Assembly (NCBI GenBank): GCA_035772735.1
Contig: JASDFA010000010.1
Coordinates: 33,729,501-33,793,500 of the forward strand
From: Datura wrightii
Taxonomy: Eukaryota > Streptophyta > Magnoliopsida > Solanales > Solanaceae
Reading direction: 5' to 3'
Length of the DNA: 64,000 nucleotides
How positions within the stretch are numbered: position 1 is the first letter of the stretch; every line of letters starts with the position of its first letter. The notes under the pieces were generated by a model that was not told where the DNA came from, searched no databases, and saw nothing but the letters and a program-made list of their open reading frames with translations. The position numbers and the translations under genes were made by a program. Positions 46,269 through 57,240 of this stretch are shown one piece after another.

Positions 46269-46716
46269 TTATTGTTAATTTAACTACCATTGCAATAGAT
46301 AAACCCATTGCAAAAAAGGAAATAGTTTTATGGGCGTTGCCATTGGACCAATTTCCATTTCCATAAGACCAATTTCCGTTTCCATGGCAATGGTTTTATG
46401 TGCATTGCCATTGTAATAACCTTAACAAACTGTTCCAATATATATGTAAATTGTTGCAACAAATATCTATGGGGACGGTTATTAACCACTCTGATAAATG
46501 GAATAATTGTCACACCCAAAAAAACAAATAACTGTTGCTATAGCTAGGTCTATTGCAACGATTTGGAAAACGGTTGCAACAACTGTTACGATAGACCTAT
46601 GGCCACACGACCAGATGAAACACCCTGAAAACCATTGTTGTAGTTCTGTTAGAACGGATAACCTATGTATGACAATGGTTTTATATGCGTTGCCATAGGA
46701 CCAATTTCTAGTAGTA

Positions 46717-48215
46717 AGCTATGCGAAGGTTACAACAGAAGTGGATCAAAGATCATTTAAAAAGGAAATAAACTCACTAACTAAGACTGAATGAAACTGT
46801 TAATAAATAACATCAATAATATCATCTCTCTGTCTAGTCTATGAAGCCAAAATACTGAGAAATGGGTGTCGCGACAAGATTTCCTAACTACCTTAAAGAA
46901 CTACTAACTCTACTAAACCAAGAGATAAAGCGGAGTCCTCTAGAAATTATTAGGTCTCACCACTACAAAATGGAGAAGGATATTACGGATGTGTCTGCTG
47001 CCGATCTAATATACCTGAATCTGCATCATACGAAGATGCAACACCAAATGGTGTCAGTACATGGGAATGTACTGTATGTAGTAAAGATGAATGAAACAAC
47101 TAACTTAAACATAAATATTGAACAGAGTGAGTAAACCGAATACTCTAAATGATACAAATAAACACAAGTAAAAATATTGTGTAAAAAATCCATGCATCTA
47201 AAAAGTATACATCAAAATGAGTTAATAAAAATACTTTACTTTAGTTGGGATTTTCTGTTAACCAACATACACCATGTATGAGCATATGATGCCAACCTTT
47301 AGCCTGATTAGGAGAGTTGTCCAAAGCCTTGCCAGGACAGAGGATGAACTAAATTCTAGATCCATACTAAGCCTTTACCAGGGGTTGTATGAGGAGTTGT
47401 GCAAACCAACAGTACGATCCTGACCTACGCTGGTTACGTAGTTTTGGGGCTTCATTTTATCTAAAATCTTCACCCATCTTAGTGCTAAATAATCCTTCCA
47501 AAACTGTGTTGATATATAAATTATGCCTATCTGAGGCATCGAAAATATCTCTATGGAGCCTTTCTATCTATAATAAATATAGATGTATAATAACTTGTGA
47601 GCCTCTATGCTCAAAATTGTACTCCGCTAGTTTCGAGCCTACTATAGCGCCAACTTGTTTTTCTTAAAAATTCAGCTCCTGGTGCGCCACGCTAGATATA
47701 TCACCACTCTACTGAATTTTTTTGGTTTGAAGTGTTGTCCGGGATGCGGTGCACCTCCCAATGTGCCTATCTAAAGAATTTTTTCATTTGATGTTTAGGG
47801 TCGGGCATGGTGAGCCTCCCAAAGCTCCTACATGTCCACTACTTAACTATGCATTAGTAAAATATGTATAAGTTTTTGATCTGAACTCTGATTGATGCAA
47901 AGTTAGATGCATTGGAAAGAAGAATCAAATGGATTAAATTTGATGGTTGACTCACCCAAAAATACTTTGTAAAGTGGGAATCATGGTGGTTTAAATTTGA
48001 CTCTTATAAGAACTTACATGAAAACTCAATTGGTAGGAAAGGTCTCAACTCAACTTTATGTCAGAGGTTCCTTATGGCCTTAATTCCAATCTGATTCACT
48101 TCCCACACTTAAGAATTGATCTAAACACCTAGATTCCATAGAGATTTAGTCAGGTTCAGGTCTATCTATATATCTAGATGATTTAAATCTTAGCCCCAAA
48201 ACTAGAGGAGTTACA
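46717..48215 (-). repeat. TE7 3' LTR, cut by the CACTA end
   Basis: Minus strand starts TGTAACTCCTCTAG at 48215, right after a polypurine tract. It contains the Del-type hairpin (47022-47040) and the shared GTCAGTACATGGGAATGTAC segment next to it. The last hundred or so bases of the LTR are missing at 46717, where CACTA terminal sequence abuts. No other ORF of note. Confidence 0.7.
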
Positions 48216-48216
48216 A

Positions 48217-48229
48217 TATCTCCCCCTTG
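48217..48229 (-). other. TE7 polypurine tract
   Basis: Minus AAGGGGGAGATAT directly before the LTR, almost the same as TE1 and TE8. Confidence 0.82.
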
Positions 48230-48376
48230 GGATCATTCATCCTCGAACAATTAGCCTCTTAATCATAAAAAAGGAATACAAGCACAGACAAAAGATAACA
48301 ACTAAGAACACCCAAACACAAGGTATATGTGCTGAAACTAACTAAGAGAAAGGTTATTACCTTCAGTGTATTCTTC

Positions 48377-49008
48377 CTAGGGAGTGAATAAGTGATGGTA
48401 TCTAGTCTTCATGTCCTCCTCATCTTCCGATGTAGCATATTAGACAAATTGATTTCTCCATAACACCTTTACTGATGCTACATCTTCGGTTCTCAACTTG
48501 TGAACATGACGATCAAGAATCTTGATCGAAACCTCTTCATACGACAAGCTGCCTTTCACCCTAACACTTTTTGTAGGCAGAATGTGTGAGGGGTCACCCA
48601 TACACTTCTTAAGCATAGAAATGTGGAAGATTCAATGAACTACAGCTAGTTTAGTTGGCAGCTCTAATTCATAAGCTACCTTACCAACTCTTTTTTAAAT
48701 CTGGTATGGACCAATAGAGTAGGGACTGAGCTTCCCCTTTTTCTCAAATATCATGACACTCTTCATGGGTGAAATGTTCAGATAAACCCAATCATTTACT
48801 GAAAACTCTAAATCTCTGCGCGTAACATCAATATAAGACTTTTGGAAACTCTGTGTAGTCTTCATTGTTTCCTGAATGGTCTTAACTTTATCCATGTCCG
48901 GCTTTACTAAATATAGCCCTATCACTATGCTTTACGAACCTCGAACTAACTGATCGAGGATCTACACCTTTGCTCATAAAGAACCTTATAAGGAGACATC
49001 TGATTACT
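48377..49008 (-). pseudogene. TE7 integrase C-terminal end, cut by TE8
   Basis: Minus strand contains SYIDVTRRDLEFSVNDWVYL, GKKGKLSPYSIGPYQI and a chromodomain-like tail (SYEEVSIKILDRHV ... VKVLWRN), then a TAG at 48379-48377. It ends at 49008, where the TE8 5' LTR begins. The upstream parts of this element are not found on the far side of TE8/TE9. Confidence 0.8.
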
Positions 49009-51316
49009 TGTAATACACCAAAAGTGCCTAAGACTAGACTCAAGAATTTTAAATGAGAAGCAACAAAAAATCTTAAATTTTTCCTCAGGACGACTGATGG
49101 TACGAATCGTAGGAAGGACCAACGAACCGTAGGAGCCATCCGTGGTTAGCAGTTATTTGGGAAGGAGTTGGAACAACGGGCCTTGTAATGATCCATTGGA
49201 CGAAGGTATGACACATAGGGTAGGAATCATGGATTGTTCTAGAATAGTCAGGGATGGATAGTACGAGTCATGGTACGACTCCTTGTGAGAAATAATGAGT
49301 CGTTGTAAGTGTCTTGGGAAGTGCAGGGAAAATAGCCCAGTCAAAGTAACGGATGAATCCCATGACTCATAGGATGAAGGTATGAGTCGTGGTGTGACTT
49401 GTGGGAAGTCCAGATGCAGTTTCATTAGAGGCAGTAACGAGAAGATACAATGGATCATTTTTTGGTGTAATGACTCGTCCTGTCGAGTTGTGGTATCAGG
49501 ACCTGAGAATTGGAGAATGAGGGAAGCAAGTAATGGACGGATACCATGAGTCATGGTATCAAGGTATGACTCGTGGAATCACTTGTTGTCACTGCAATGC
49601 AGAAATTCCAAAGTTTTCATTAAGTGTATTTTCATAATCTCTAAGCCCTAAGGTCCTAAACTACATTGTATTAAGCTCAATTAGCAGCGTTTTAAGGGTG
49701 TTAAACCTATTATAAGCCTTACCATTCCATGCATGCAAATTAGAGCTCTTCCTTGGAGATCAATCTTGAAGAATTTCTCCAATTTCTTTTCAATTTCCTT
49801 TGGGCGTTCAAGAGGAAGTGTAAATCTGATTTACCCAGGTATATGAGGCTATGAATGCAAGTTCCTTTCACTCTCCTGCTCTAAATCCTTCTCAATTCCA
49901 TAGATTTTAAATTCTAGATTCCAGTTTCATGATTTTATGGGGTTTGTTCTAATTCTTGTGAAATTCTCTATGATCTATCTATGGGTCAATTCTCTTCATG
50001 TATCAAATCGCGTTTTATGATCTATGAGAAGATTTTATAACTATTTTGATTATTAATTTATAGTTTCAAATTTTAGATTAAATTATGCCCAATTATGTAT
50101 GCTTCATGAAAAGTCAAGTTATGATTCCATTATGATCATGATATTCTTAAGCCCTAAATTATGATTTATGATTTATGATATGATTTCAAGTACTGATCAT
50201 TGATTTATGAATATCAATTATATAAATGTTTTACAAGTATGCATGGATTTCATGATTTATGAATTTATGACTCTTGGCCGATTCACAACCCCTTATTCGT
50301 GGCTAATCATATATTGCAAGTGGGATCCATCACGCTATTATTTATTGGGCCATGAACTTCATGAATGATTTTACGATTATGATATAAGCCCTCATGTGCA
50401 TGTTTTTGGGAGCAGTGTCACCGAGTAGACTCGGCGTTTAGGTAAACCGCATTGTCTCAAAACTATGTTCCACCGTAGGTGTATATATATATATATATAT
50501 ATTATTGGATCCCTATGATATCTCCACACAAACACACATCCTCATGCCTAGCAAGCCGAGGACGATGCTGACCACTTGGGCGAAATAGTGGGGCCTTATG
50601 TAAGGCTCTATCATGATGGTGTCGGTTAAGATGAGTCCTCCCATTGTTCCTCATGATTTATGCATGGTTATGTTTGTATTACCTTGTCTGAAGTTATGTT
50701 CTATAAAGTTTTGTCTTACAATTTTTATTATGATTGGTTTATGAATGGTTGAAAACCTTGAGCCCTTATGTTTACATTATGGTACTTACTTTATGAGCAT
50801 GCTGACATACTCTTATGAACTCTTATGTATTTTAACTGTCCATTTTACTTATCTTGCATACTCAGTACATTCCAAGTACTGACCGCATACTCTATGTTGT
50901 ATCATTTCATGATAAAGGCTCGGACATTCAGGTTCAGCCCCACCATTAGCTTGACACTCAGAGTTTGCATCCCTCAGTGAGAGTTGGTTAGTCCTCATCC
51001 CTCGAGGACCCATTATGTTCTATTTATGTTTAGTGTTTTCAGTTTTAGTCCATAGTGAGTTAGTTGGGGGCCTTATCCTATCAACTCGTCAATATATAGA
51101 GGCTTATCAGACATAGTATGTATTTAGCTTCATAATTCTATTATGTATTCAGATGTTTGGACGTTAGTATGTTTTTAGACTTCCGCTATAATGTATGATA
51201 TACTTCAGCATCATTATGTTAAGTTTTGATGCTATGTTCATGCCATGGGTCGACTTGAAGCCTCTCGGGGTTCCTTGTCCCATGTCTCGATCCGGGTATA
51301 TGTTCGGGTCATGATA
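49009..51316 (+). repeat. TE8 5' LTR
   Basis: 2308 bp, starting TGTAATACACC and ending GTCATGATA (CA decayed to TA). The first 500 bases hold GTACGAGTCATGG-type palindromic repeats. The conserved hairpin is at 50898-50916, followed by GTCCTCATCCCTCGAGGAC at about 50992. A (TA)n microsatellite lies at 50482-50503. The insertion flank on the left is TTACT. Confidence 0.88.
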
Positions 51317-51320
51317 AACT

Positions 51321-51330
51321 TGGTATCAGA
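51321..51330 (+). other. TE8 primer binding site (tRNA-iMet type)
   Basis: TGGTATCAGA, four bases after the LTR. The following bases (AC) depart from the usual GC. Confidence 0.82.
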
Positions 51331-51522
51331 ACCTTAGGTTTTGAAGTATCATAAAGTGTCTGAAAGACGCATTAAATTGATTTTCATGGGTGTGAAGCGT
51401 GCCACACTTATGAAAGAAAGGCTACGAAGAGTTTTAGGAAATATCTTTTCTTTCATGATCTATGTCATGCAATGAAATGTCCCTCTATCCTTCTAAAAAG
51501 TCTTATACGCATTTGTAGAATC

Positions 51523-52910
51523 ATGCCTCCTCGCCGAGTTAATGGAAGAAGGAACACAAACAGAAATGTTCATGAGAATGGCAATGGGGATGGGCATCAG
51601 CAGGCCCCACCAGCCCTCGAGGATCATTTGCCCAAGCAAGTTGCCCATGAAAAGTTTGAGGCTGCCATTAAGATGACAGATTAGGATTTGACTACCCAAG
51701 TCAACCAATAGGTGGTACCACACATCCATCAGAATGAGAATGCGGCGGTGGCGAGAGTCAGGTATTTTCTGAGGATGAACCTCTAGAGTTTCTCAGATCG
51801 AAGGTGGGCGAGGGTCCGCATGAGTTTATTGATGAAGTTTTGAAGATCACCTGGATCATGGGTGTGACTGGGAAGGAGTGAGCAGATCTAGCCTCATATC
51901 AGTTGAAAGGGGTTGTGCATATCCAGTTCTGGCAATGGGAGGATAGCAGGACAATTAGAGCAGGCCCCATTGGTTGGGAGGAGTTCTATACCATAGTTCT
52001 AGATCGGTTCTTTCCCCGAGAGATGAGGGAAATCAAAGCAGCTGAGTTTGTGAACCTAAAGCAGAACAACATGACTGTCCAGGAATATGCTTTGGAGTTC
52101 ACTCATTTGTCCAAATATGCACCAGAGCTAGTGGCTGATCGGAGAGCTCGGGTTAGAAAGTTTGTGCACAGGATAGCAGACTACTTGGTCAAGGATTGTA
52201 GGACCGCTATGCTTCACTAGGAAATTGGTTTTCCTTGCTTGGTTTTGTATGCTCAATAGATGGAGGCGGTGCATCTTAGAGAAAGAGAGGCCAAGAGGGC
52301 TAAGACAGACAGTTATAGGTTCTCTCAACAAAGATCAAGAGTCAGACATTGCTTGCAGTCTCATCAGAGGTCATTGGCTCTTGCACCATCATCGACCAGT
52401 ACTCTATCTAGACCGCGAGGTTCCCAGAGGAGAGGAGAATCAGGTTCAAGGGGAAAAAAGATCATGCAGGCAGAGCGTATCTTTCTGGTCTGCAGAAGGT
52501 TTGGCAAGAATCACATAGGGGAGTGCTTAATTGGGTCAAATATCTATTTTGGATGTGGTAGACTTGGGCAAAGGCGCTGAGAGTGTCCATTGGCTAGAAC
52601 GCATAATGGTATAGGTCGTGCTCAGGCTACAAGCTCAGTAGCAACACCAACACAACCGTCTCAGCAGGGTGCGTCAACCAGTGTTGGTGGTGGCCAACGC
52701 CAGAATAGGTTTTATACCCTTGCATCTCGACCGGAGCAGGAGACTTCACCAGATATGGTCACCGGTATGTTACGAGTATTCCACCTTACTATATATGCAT
52801 TGTTAGATCTGAGGGCTACTTTATCTTTTGTGACACCCTATGTTGCTAATTGTTTTGGAGTCTATCTCGAAAACTGTATCAAAACCCTTCTTAATCTCTA
52901 CCCCAGTTGA
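51523..52910 (+). pseudogene. TE8 gag and protease
   Basis: ATG at 51523 begins MPPRRVNGRRNTNRN. Capsid-like sequence follows (WEEFYTIVLDRFFPREMREI ... ALEFTHLSKYAPELV). A zinc knuckle near 52490 has its second Cys replaced (CRRFGKNHIGEC). Protease has LLDLRATLSFVTPY, where the usual Gly after Asp-x is Arg, so it should be inactive. Multiple stops and frameshifts. Confidence 0.82.
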
Positions 52911-53131
52911 TGAGTCAGTTATAGCTCGACAATTATGTAGAAATTGCCCTGTCATAGTCCTTCAAAAAGTCACCTAGGCAGATTTAGTAGAGCTAGCCAT
53001 GATAGATTTTGATGTTATATTTTAGCATGGATTGGCTACATGCATGCTATGCCTCAGTAAATTGTAGAACCCATGCAGTAGAGTTTCGATTTTTGGGTGA
53101 GCCAGTCGTAGAGTGGAAGGGTAGTTGAGTT

Positions 53132-54137
53132 GTGCCTATAGGCCACTTCATTTCCTACCTTAAGGCTAGAAAGATGATTTATGAGGGTGTTGTGTACGAT
53201 CTAGTTAGGGTGAAGGATTCTACATCCGAAAACCCGACTATCCAGTTAGTCCCTGTAGTGTGTGAATATCCAAAAGTGTTTCCAAATGATTTACAAGGAA
53301 TTCCTCCCGAGCAGGAGATTGATTTTCGCATTGACCTTTTACCTGATACGCAACCTATATATATTCCTCCTTCCAAAATGGCTCCAGTTAAGCTAAAGGA
53401 GTTGAAGGAGCAGTTGAAGGATCTGTTAGACAAGGGTTTCATCAAACCAAGCAAATCCCCGTGGTGTGCATCAGTTCTCTTTTTTTAGAAGAAGGATGGT
53501 TCCCTTTGGATGTGCATTGACTTTAGGCAATTGAACAAGGTGACAATCAAGAACAGGTATCCCCTTCCCAGGATTGATAATTTGTTTGACCAGCTTTAGG
53601 GTGCCAAGTGTTTCTCAATAATAGATCTCAGATCTGGGTATCATCAGCTAAGGGTTCGGGAGAGTGACATTCTGAAGACAACCTTCAGGACTCGATTTGG
53701 TCACTATGATTTTGTAGTTATGTCTCTTGGACTAACGAATGCTCCTGCAAATTTTATGGATTTGATGAACAAGGTGTTCAAGTCGTATTTGGACATGTTC
53801 GTGATCGTGTTCATAGATGACATTCTCATATACTCTCGGAGCGAGGCGAAGCATGCCGCTCATTTGAGGGTGGTATTATACACTCTTAAGGATCGCTAAT
53901 TATATGCTAAGTTCAACAAGTGCGAGTTTTGGCTAGACTCAGTAGCATTTGTTAGTCATCTGGTGTAAAGTAAGGGTGTATATGTAGACTCTCGAAGATA
54001 GAAGCTCTGAAGAATAGGCCTAGACTAGTGAGCCCTTTGGATATGTAGAGTTTCTTGGGCTTAGCTGGTTACTATGAGAGGATTGTTGAGGGTTTTCATC
54101 CATTGAGGCACCGCTGACTAAGTTAACCTAGAAGAAG
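53132..54137 (+). pseudogene. TE8 reverse transcriptase
   Basis: Runs from EQEIDFRIDLLPDTQPI through KSPWCASVLFF, then a stop at 53488, and continues to GYHQLRVRESDI. Phe-Ile-Asp-Asp at 53810-53821 is intact. Stops near 53488, 53598 and 53898 kill the frame. Tekay/Del-type sequence. Confidence 0.85.
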
Positions 54138-54680
54138 GTGAAGTTTCAATGGCCAAAGCCTTGTGAGAAGAGCTTCCAAGAGTTGAAGACTCGACTCACC
54201 TACGCACTAATGTTGACCCTACATGAGGATACTAATGGGTTTGTGGTATATTGTGACGCCTCGAGGACCGTCCTTGGTTGTATATTAATGCAGCACGGTA
54301 AGATTATAGCCTATGCTTCCAGGTAGTTGAAAGTCCATGAAAAGAACTATCAAACTCATGACCTCGAGTTGGCGATAGTAGTATTTTCCTTGAAAATTTG
54401 GAGACACTATCTATACTGGGTCCACGTGGATGTGTTTACGCACCACAAAAGCCTACAGTATGTATTTACCCAAAAGTATATGAGCCTACACCAAAGAAGG
54501 TGGTTGGAGCTTCTTAAGGATTATGATATGAGTGTCCTCTATCATCCGGTCAAGGCTAATATGGTGGAAGATGCTCTTAGCAGGCTTTTTACAGAGAGCG
54601 TGACCCATGTAGACGAGGAGAGGAGGGAGTTAGTGAATGATGTGCATCGGATTAAAACGGCTAGGAGTTCATCTTGTTGA
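54138..54680 (+). pseudogene. TE8 RNase H
   Basis: VVYCDAS and THDLELAIVVF (with the catalytic Glu) are present. The usual Asp-His-Lys is His-His-Lys (FTHHKSLQYVF), losing a catalytic acid. One stop at 54324. The tail ADALSRL is recognisable as VEDALSRL. Confidence 0.8.
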
Positions 54681-56172
54681 CTCGACAAATGGTGGTATCA
54701 TTATTCAAAATGGATCAAAATCTTCCTTGGTGACTGAGTTCAAAGTTAGACAAGACGAGGATCCTATTTTAGTAAAGTTGAAGGAAGGAGTTTAGAATCA
54801 AAAGGTAAAGGTCTTCTCCCAAGGGGGAGATGGTGTGCTATGATATTAGGGTCATTTGTGTGTACCGGGAGTTGATGACTTGAGGGAGTGGATGTTGCAT
54901 GAGGCTCATGGTTCCAGATATTCTATACATCCAGGTGCCACCAAAATGTATCGTGACCTATGGGAAGTTTATTGGTGGGATAGCATGAAGAAGAACATAG
55001 CAGAATTTGTGGCAAAGTGTCCAAATTGTCAACAAGTTAAGGTTGAGCATCAAAGACCCGGAGGTGTGCTTCAAGAAATTAGTATTCCTACTTTGAAGTG
55101 GGAGGAAATCAATATGGACTTCATTACGGGGTTGCCTCGTACTCACCGATTGTATGACTCTATTTGGGCTGTTGTAGACAGGTTGACTAAAGTAGCTCAT
55201 TTTCTACCAGTCAAAACCACCGATTCAGCGAAGGATTATGCTAAGTTGTACATTCAGGAGTTAGTTCGATTGCATGGAGTGCCCTTATCCATTATATCAG
55301 GTAGAGGTACTCAGTTTACCTCCCAGTTTTGGAGATCATTTCAGAAGGGACTTGGTACTCAAGTCAAGCTTAGCACAACATTCCACCCGCAAACAGATGG
55401 TCTGGCTGAGTGGACCATTCAGACTCTTGAGGATATCTTGAGGGAATGTGTGGTTGATTTCAACGGTAGTTGGGATGATAATTTACGTCTCATTTAATTT
55501 GCATATAACAAAAACTACCATTCTAGCATACAGATGGCTCCGTTTGATGCTCTGTATGGGCGGAGATGTAGATCTCCTATTAGTTGGTTCGAGATTGGTG
55601 AAGTTGCATTGATAGGACCAGATTCATTCCATGAGCCTATGGAGAAGGTTCATCTTATAAGGGAATGGTTGAGTATAGCCTAGAGTCATAAAAAGTCTTA
55701 TGCGGATGTGAGGAGGAGAGAACTTGAGTTTGAAGCTGATGATTGGGTGTTTCTGAAGGTATCTCACATGAAGGGAGTGATGAGATTCGGAAAGAAAGGA
55801 AAACTCAGTCCCCGTTATGTTGGTCCATACCGGATTGTTTGACGAGTTAGCAAGGTAGCATATGAGTTGGAGTTCCCCTCAGAATTGGCTTCAGTGCATT
55901 CGGTGTATCATGTGCCGCTTTTGAAGAATTGCATGGGTGATCCCACTTGGGTTGTCCCAGTGGAGAGCATAGGTATGAAGGATAGCCTCAGCTACGAAGA
56001 GGTCTTGGTGGAAATACATGATCGTTAGGTTCAGAAGCTAATAAATAAGGAAGTATCTTTGATAAAGGTTTTGTGGCGAAATCAGCATGTTGAGGGAGCT
56101 ACATGGGAAGTTGAAGTAGATATGATGGATAAATATCCGCATCTATTCCCTCCCGGCTCAATTCCAACTTGA
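54681..56172 (+). pseudogene. TE8 integrase with chromodomain-like end
   Basis: The zinc-binding part ends CPNCQQ. Core: MDFITGLPRT (first Asp kept), IISGRGTQF (second Asp changed to Gly), GLAEWTIQTL (Glu kept). The C terminus has GKKGKLSPRYVGPYRIV and SYEEVLVEIHDR ... VKVLWRNQ. It ends with a TGA at 56170. Stops at 55495, 55681, 55841 and 56026. The lost Asp alone should abolish activity. Confidence 0.85.
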
Positions 56173-56404
56173 GGTACTAGTTCCCTTCTTAGTACTCTAT
56201 TCAGTTTCATGATCAGTTTATGTGTTCCAGTTTCTTTTATGTCGATGCACATATGTGTGAATCATGAATTTTGTTCAGTCATGTATTCTAGTCCGGAGTC
56301 AGTCACTTCATTAGTTTTAAGATTTAGATGTTCAGTATTTGAGATGATAGTCCTTTTTCCCCATCTTTCATTATGTTCATTCATATTAGAGGATGAATAT
56401 TCCC

Positions 56405-56417
56405 AAGGGGGAGATAT
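56405..56417 (+). other. TE8 polypurine tract
   Basis: AAGGGGGAGATAT immediately before the 3' LTR remnant. Confidence 0.85.
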
Positions 56418-56780
56418 TTTAATACCACGGAAGTGCCTAAGAGTAGAATCGAGAATTTGAAATGAGAAGTAGTAAAAAATCTAAAATTTTGCCTCAGGAC
56501 GACTGATAGTACGAATCATAGGAAGGACCTAAGACCCGTAGAAACCAGCCATGGTTAGCAGTTATGTGTGAAGGAGTTGGAACAATTGACCTTGTAATGA
56601 CCCATTAGATGAAGGTACGACTCTTATGTAGGAGTCACAGCTTGGTTCAGGAATAGTCAAGGATGGATAGTACGAGTCGTGGTATGACTCGTTGTGATAA
56701 AAAATGAGTCATTGTAAGAGCAGGGAAAATCCCCCAGTCAAAGTAATGGATGGAACCCATGACTCGTAGGATGAAGGTAC
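56418..56780 (+). repeat. TE8 3' LTR, truncated
   Basis: Matches the first 370 or so bases of the TE8 5' LTR, starting TTTAATACC (TG decayed). It includes ACGAGTCGT at 56672-56680. It stops inside GGATGAAGGTA, where unrelated LTR-like sequence begins. Confidence 0.8.
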
Positions 56781-57240
56781 TCATGTGCCCGCGAGTGTAC
56801 GGGTCGTGCAAGTAATATAGTGGCTCTTTTAAAGAACCGGAATGTCGAACCCACAGGGACTGGACCCATTCCTCTAACTATTTACTTCAAGTGTGATATT
56901 AAATACCGCAAATGTTGATTAGAGAAGTTTTCGAGGGTGGTTTAATTAAGTCTAATTTTGGTCAACGAAATATTTTGAATTCACTCTAGGAGCAACATAG
57001 AGTTAAAACCAGATAATCATGTGCTATCACGAATTGCAATGGGTTAAGTATGAAACTATTGATTGTCATCTCACATAATTAGAATTGCATGTTCATGGCC
57101 TTTCGAGACTATAAACATGACAAACTAGCCTCGTTGCATCGTTGTGAGCGAGGATGCTAATTCTAGTTCGTGGGCAATTATTTACGTGGATGTGGTTTAC
57201 GTGGAAATGAGTAGGGACACTCGTTCACCTAATCATTTAA
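56781..57240 (-). repeat. fragment of an unrelated LTR end
   Basis: The minus strand ends with CCAGTCCCTGTGGGTTCGACA and about 80 more bases. This looks like the 3' end of a plant LTR, using the same CCCTGTGG-TTCGAC signature as the other families here. The right border is not sharp. No coding sequence. Confidence 0.45.

Larger units (their letters stand above)
40563..46716 (+). mobile_element. CACTA transposon, 3' part
   Basis: The right end reads GGACCAATTTCTAGTAGTA, the 3' terminal inverted repeat of a plant CACTA element with its last G changed to A. It is preceded by 22-bp subterminal repeats. A spliced-looking gene of the Transposase_24 type lies inside. I found no matching 5' end. The left part was probably displaced by TE6. 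40563-42690 and 44243-46150 are AT-rich with no recognisable coding sequence. Confidence 0.65.

Noticed and set aside
46961..46975. CACTACAAAATGG as a second CACTA terminus
   Set aside because: A short chance-level match inside sequence that otherwise fits the TE7 LTR. No partner end found.
48888..49554. minus-strand ORFs of 83 and 133 codons
   Set aside because: They run across the TE7/TE8 junction and the repeat-rich U3 of the TE8 LTR, so they cannot be genes.
50482..50503. (TA)n tract as a functional signal
   Set aside because: Ordinary microsatellite, not conserved in the other Del-type LTRs.
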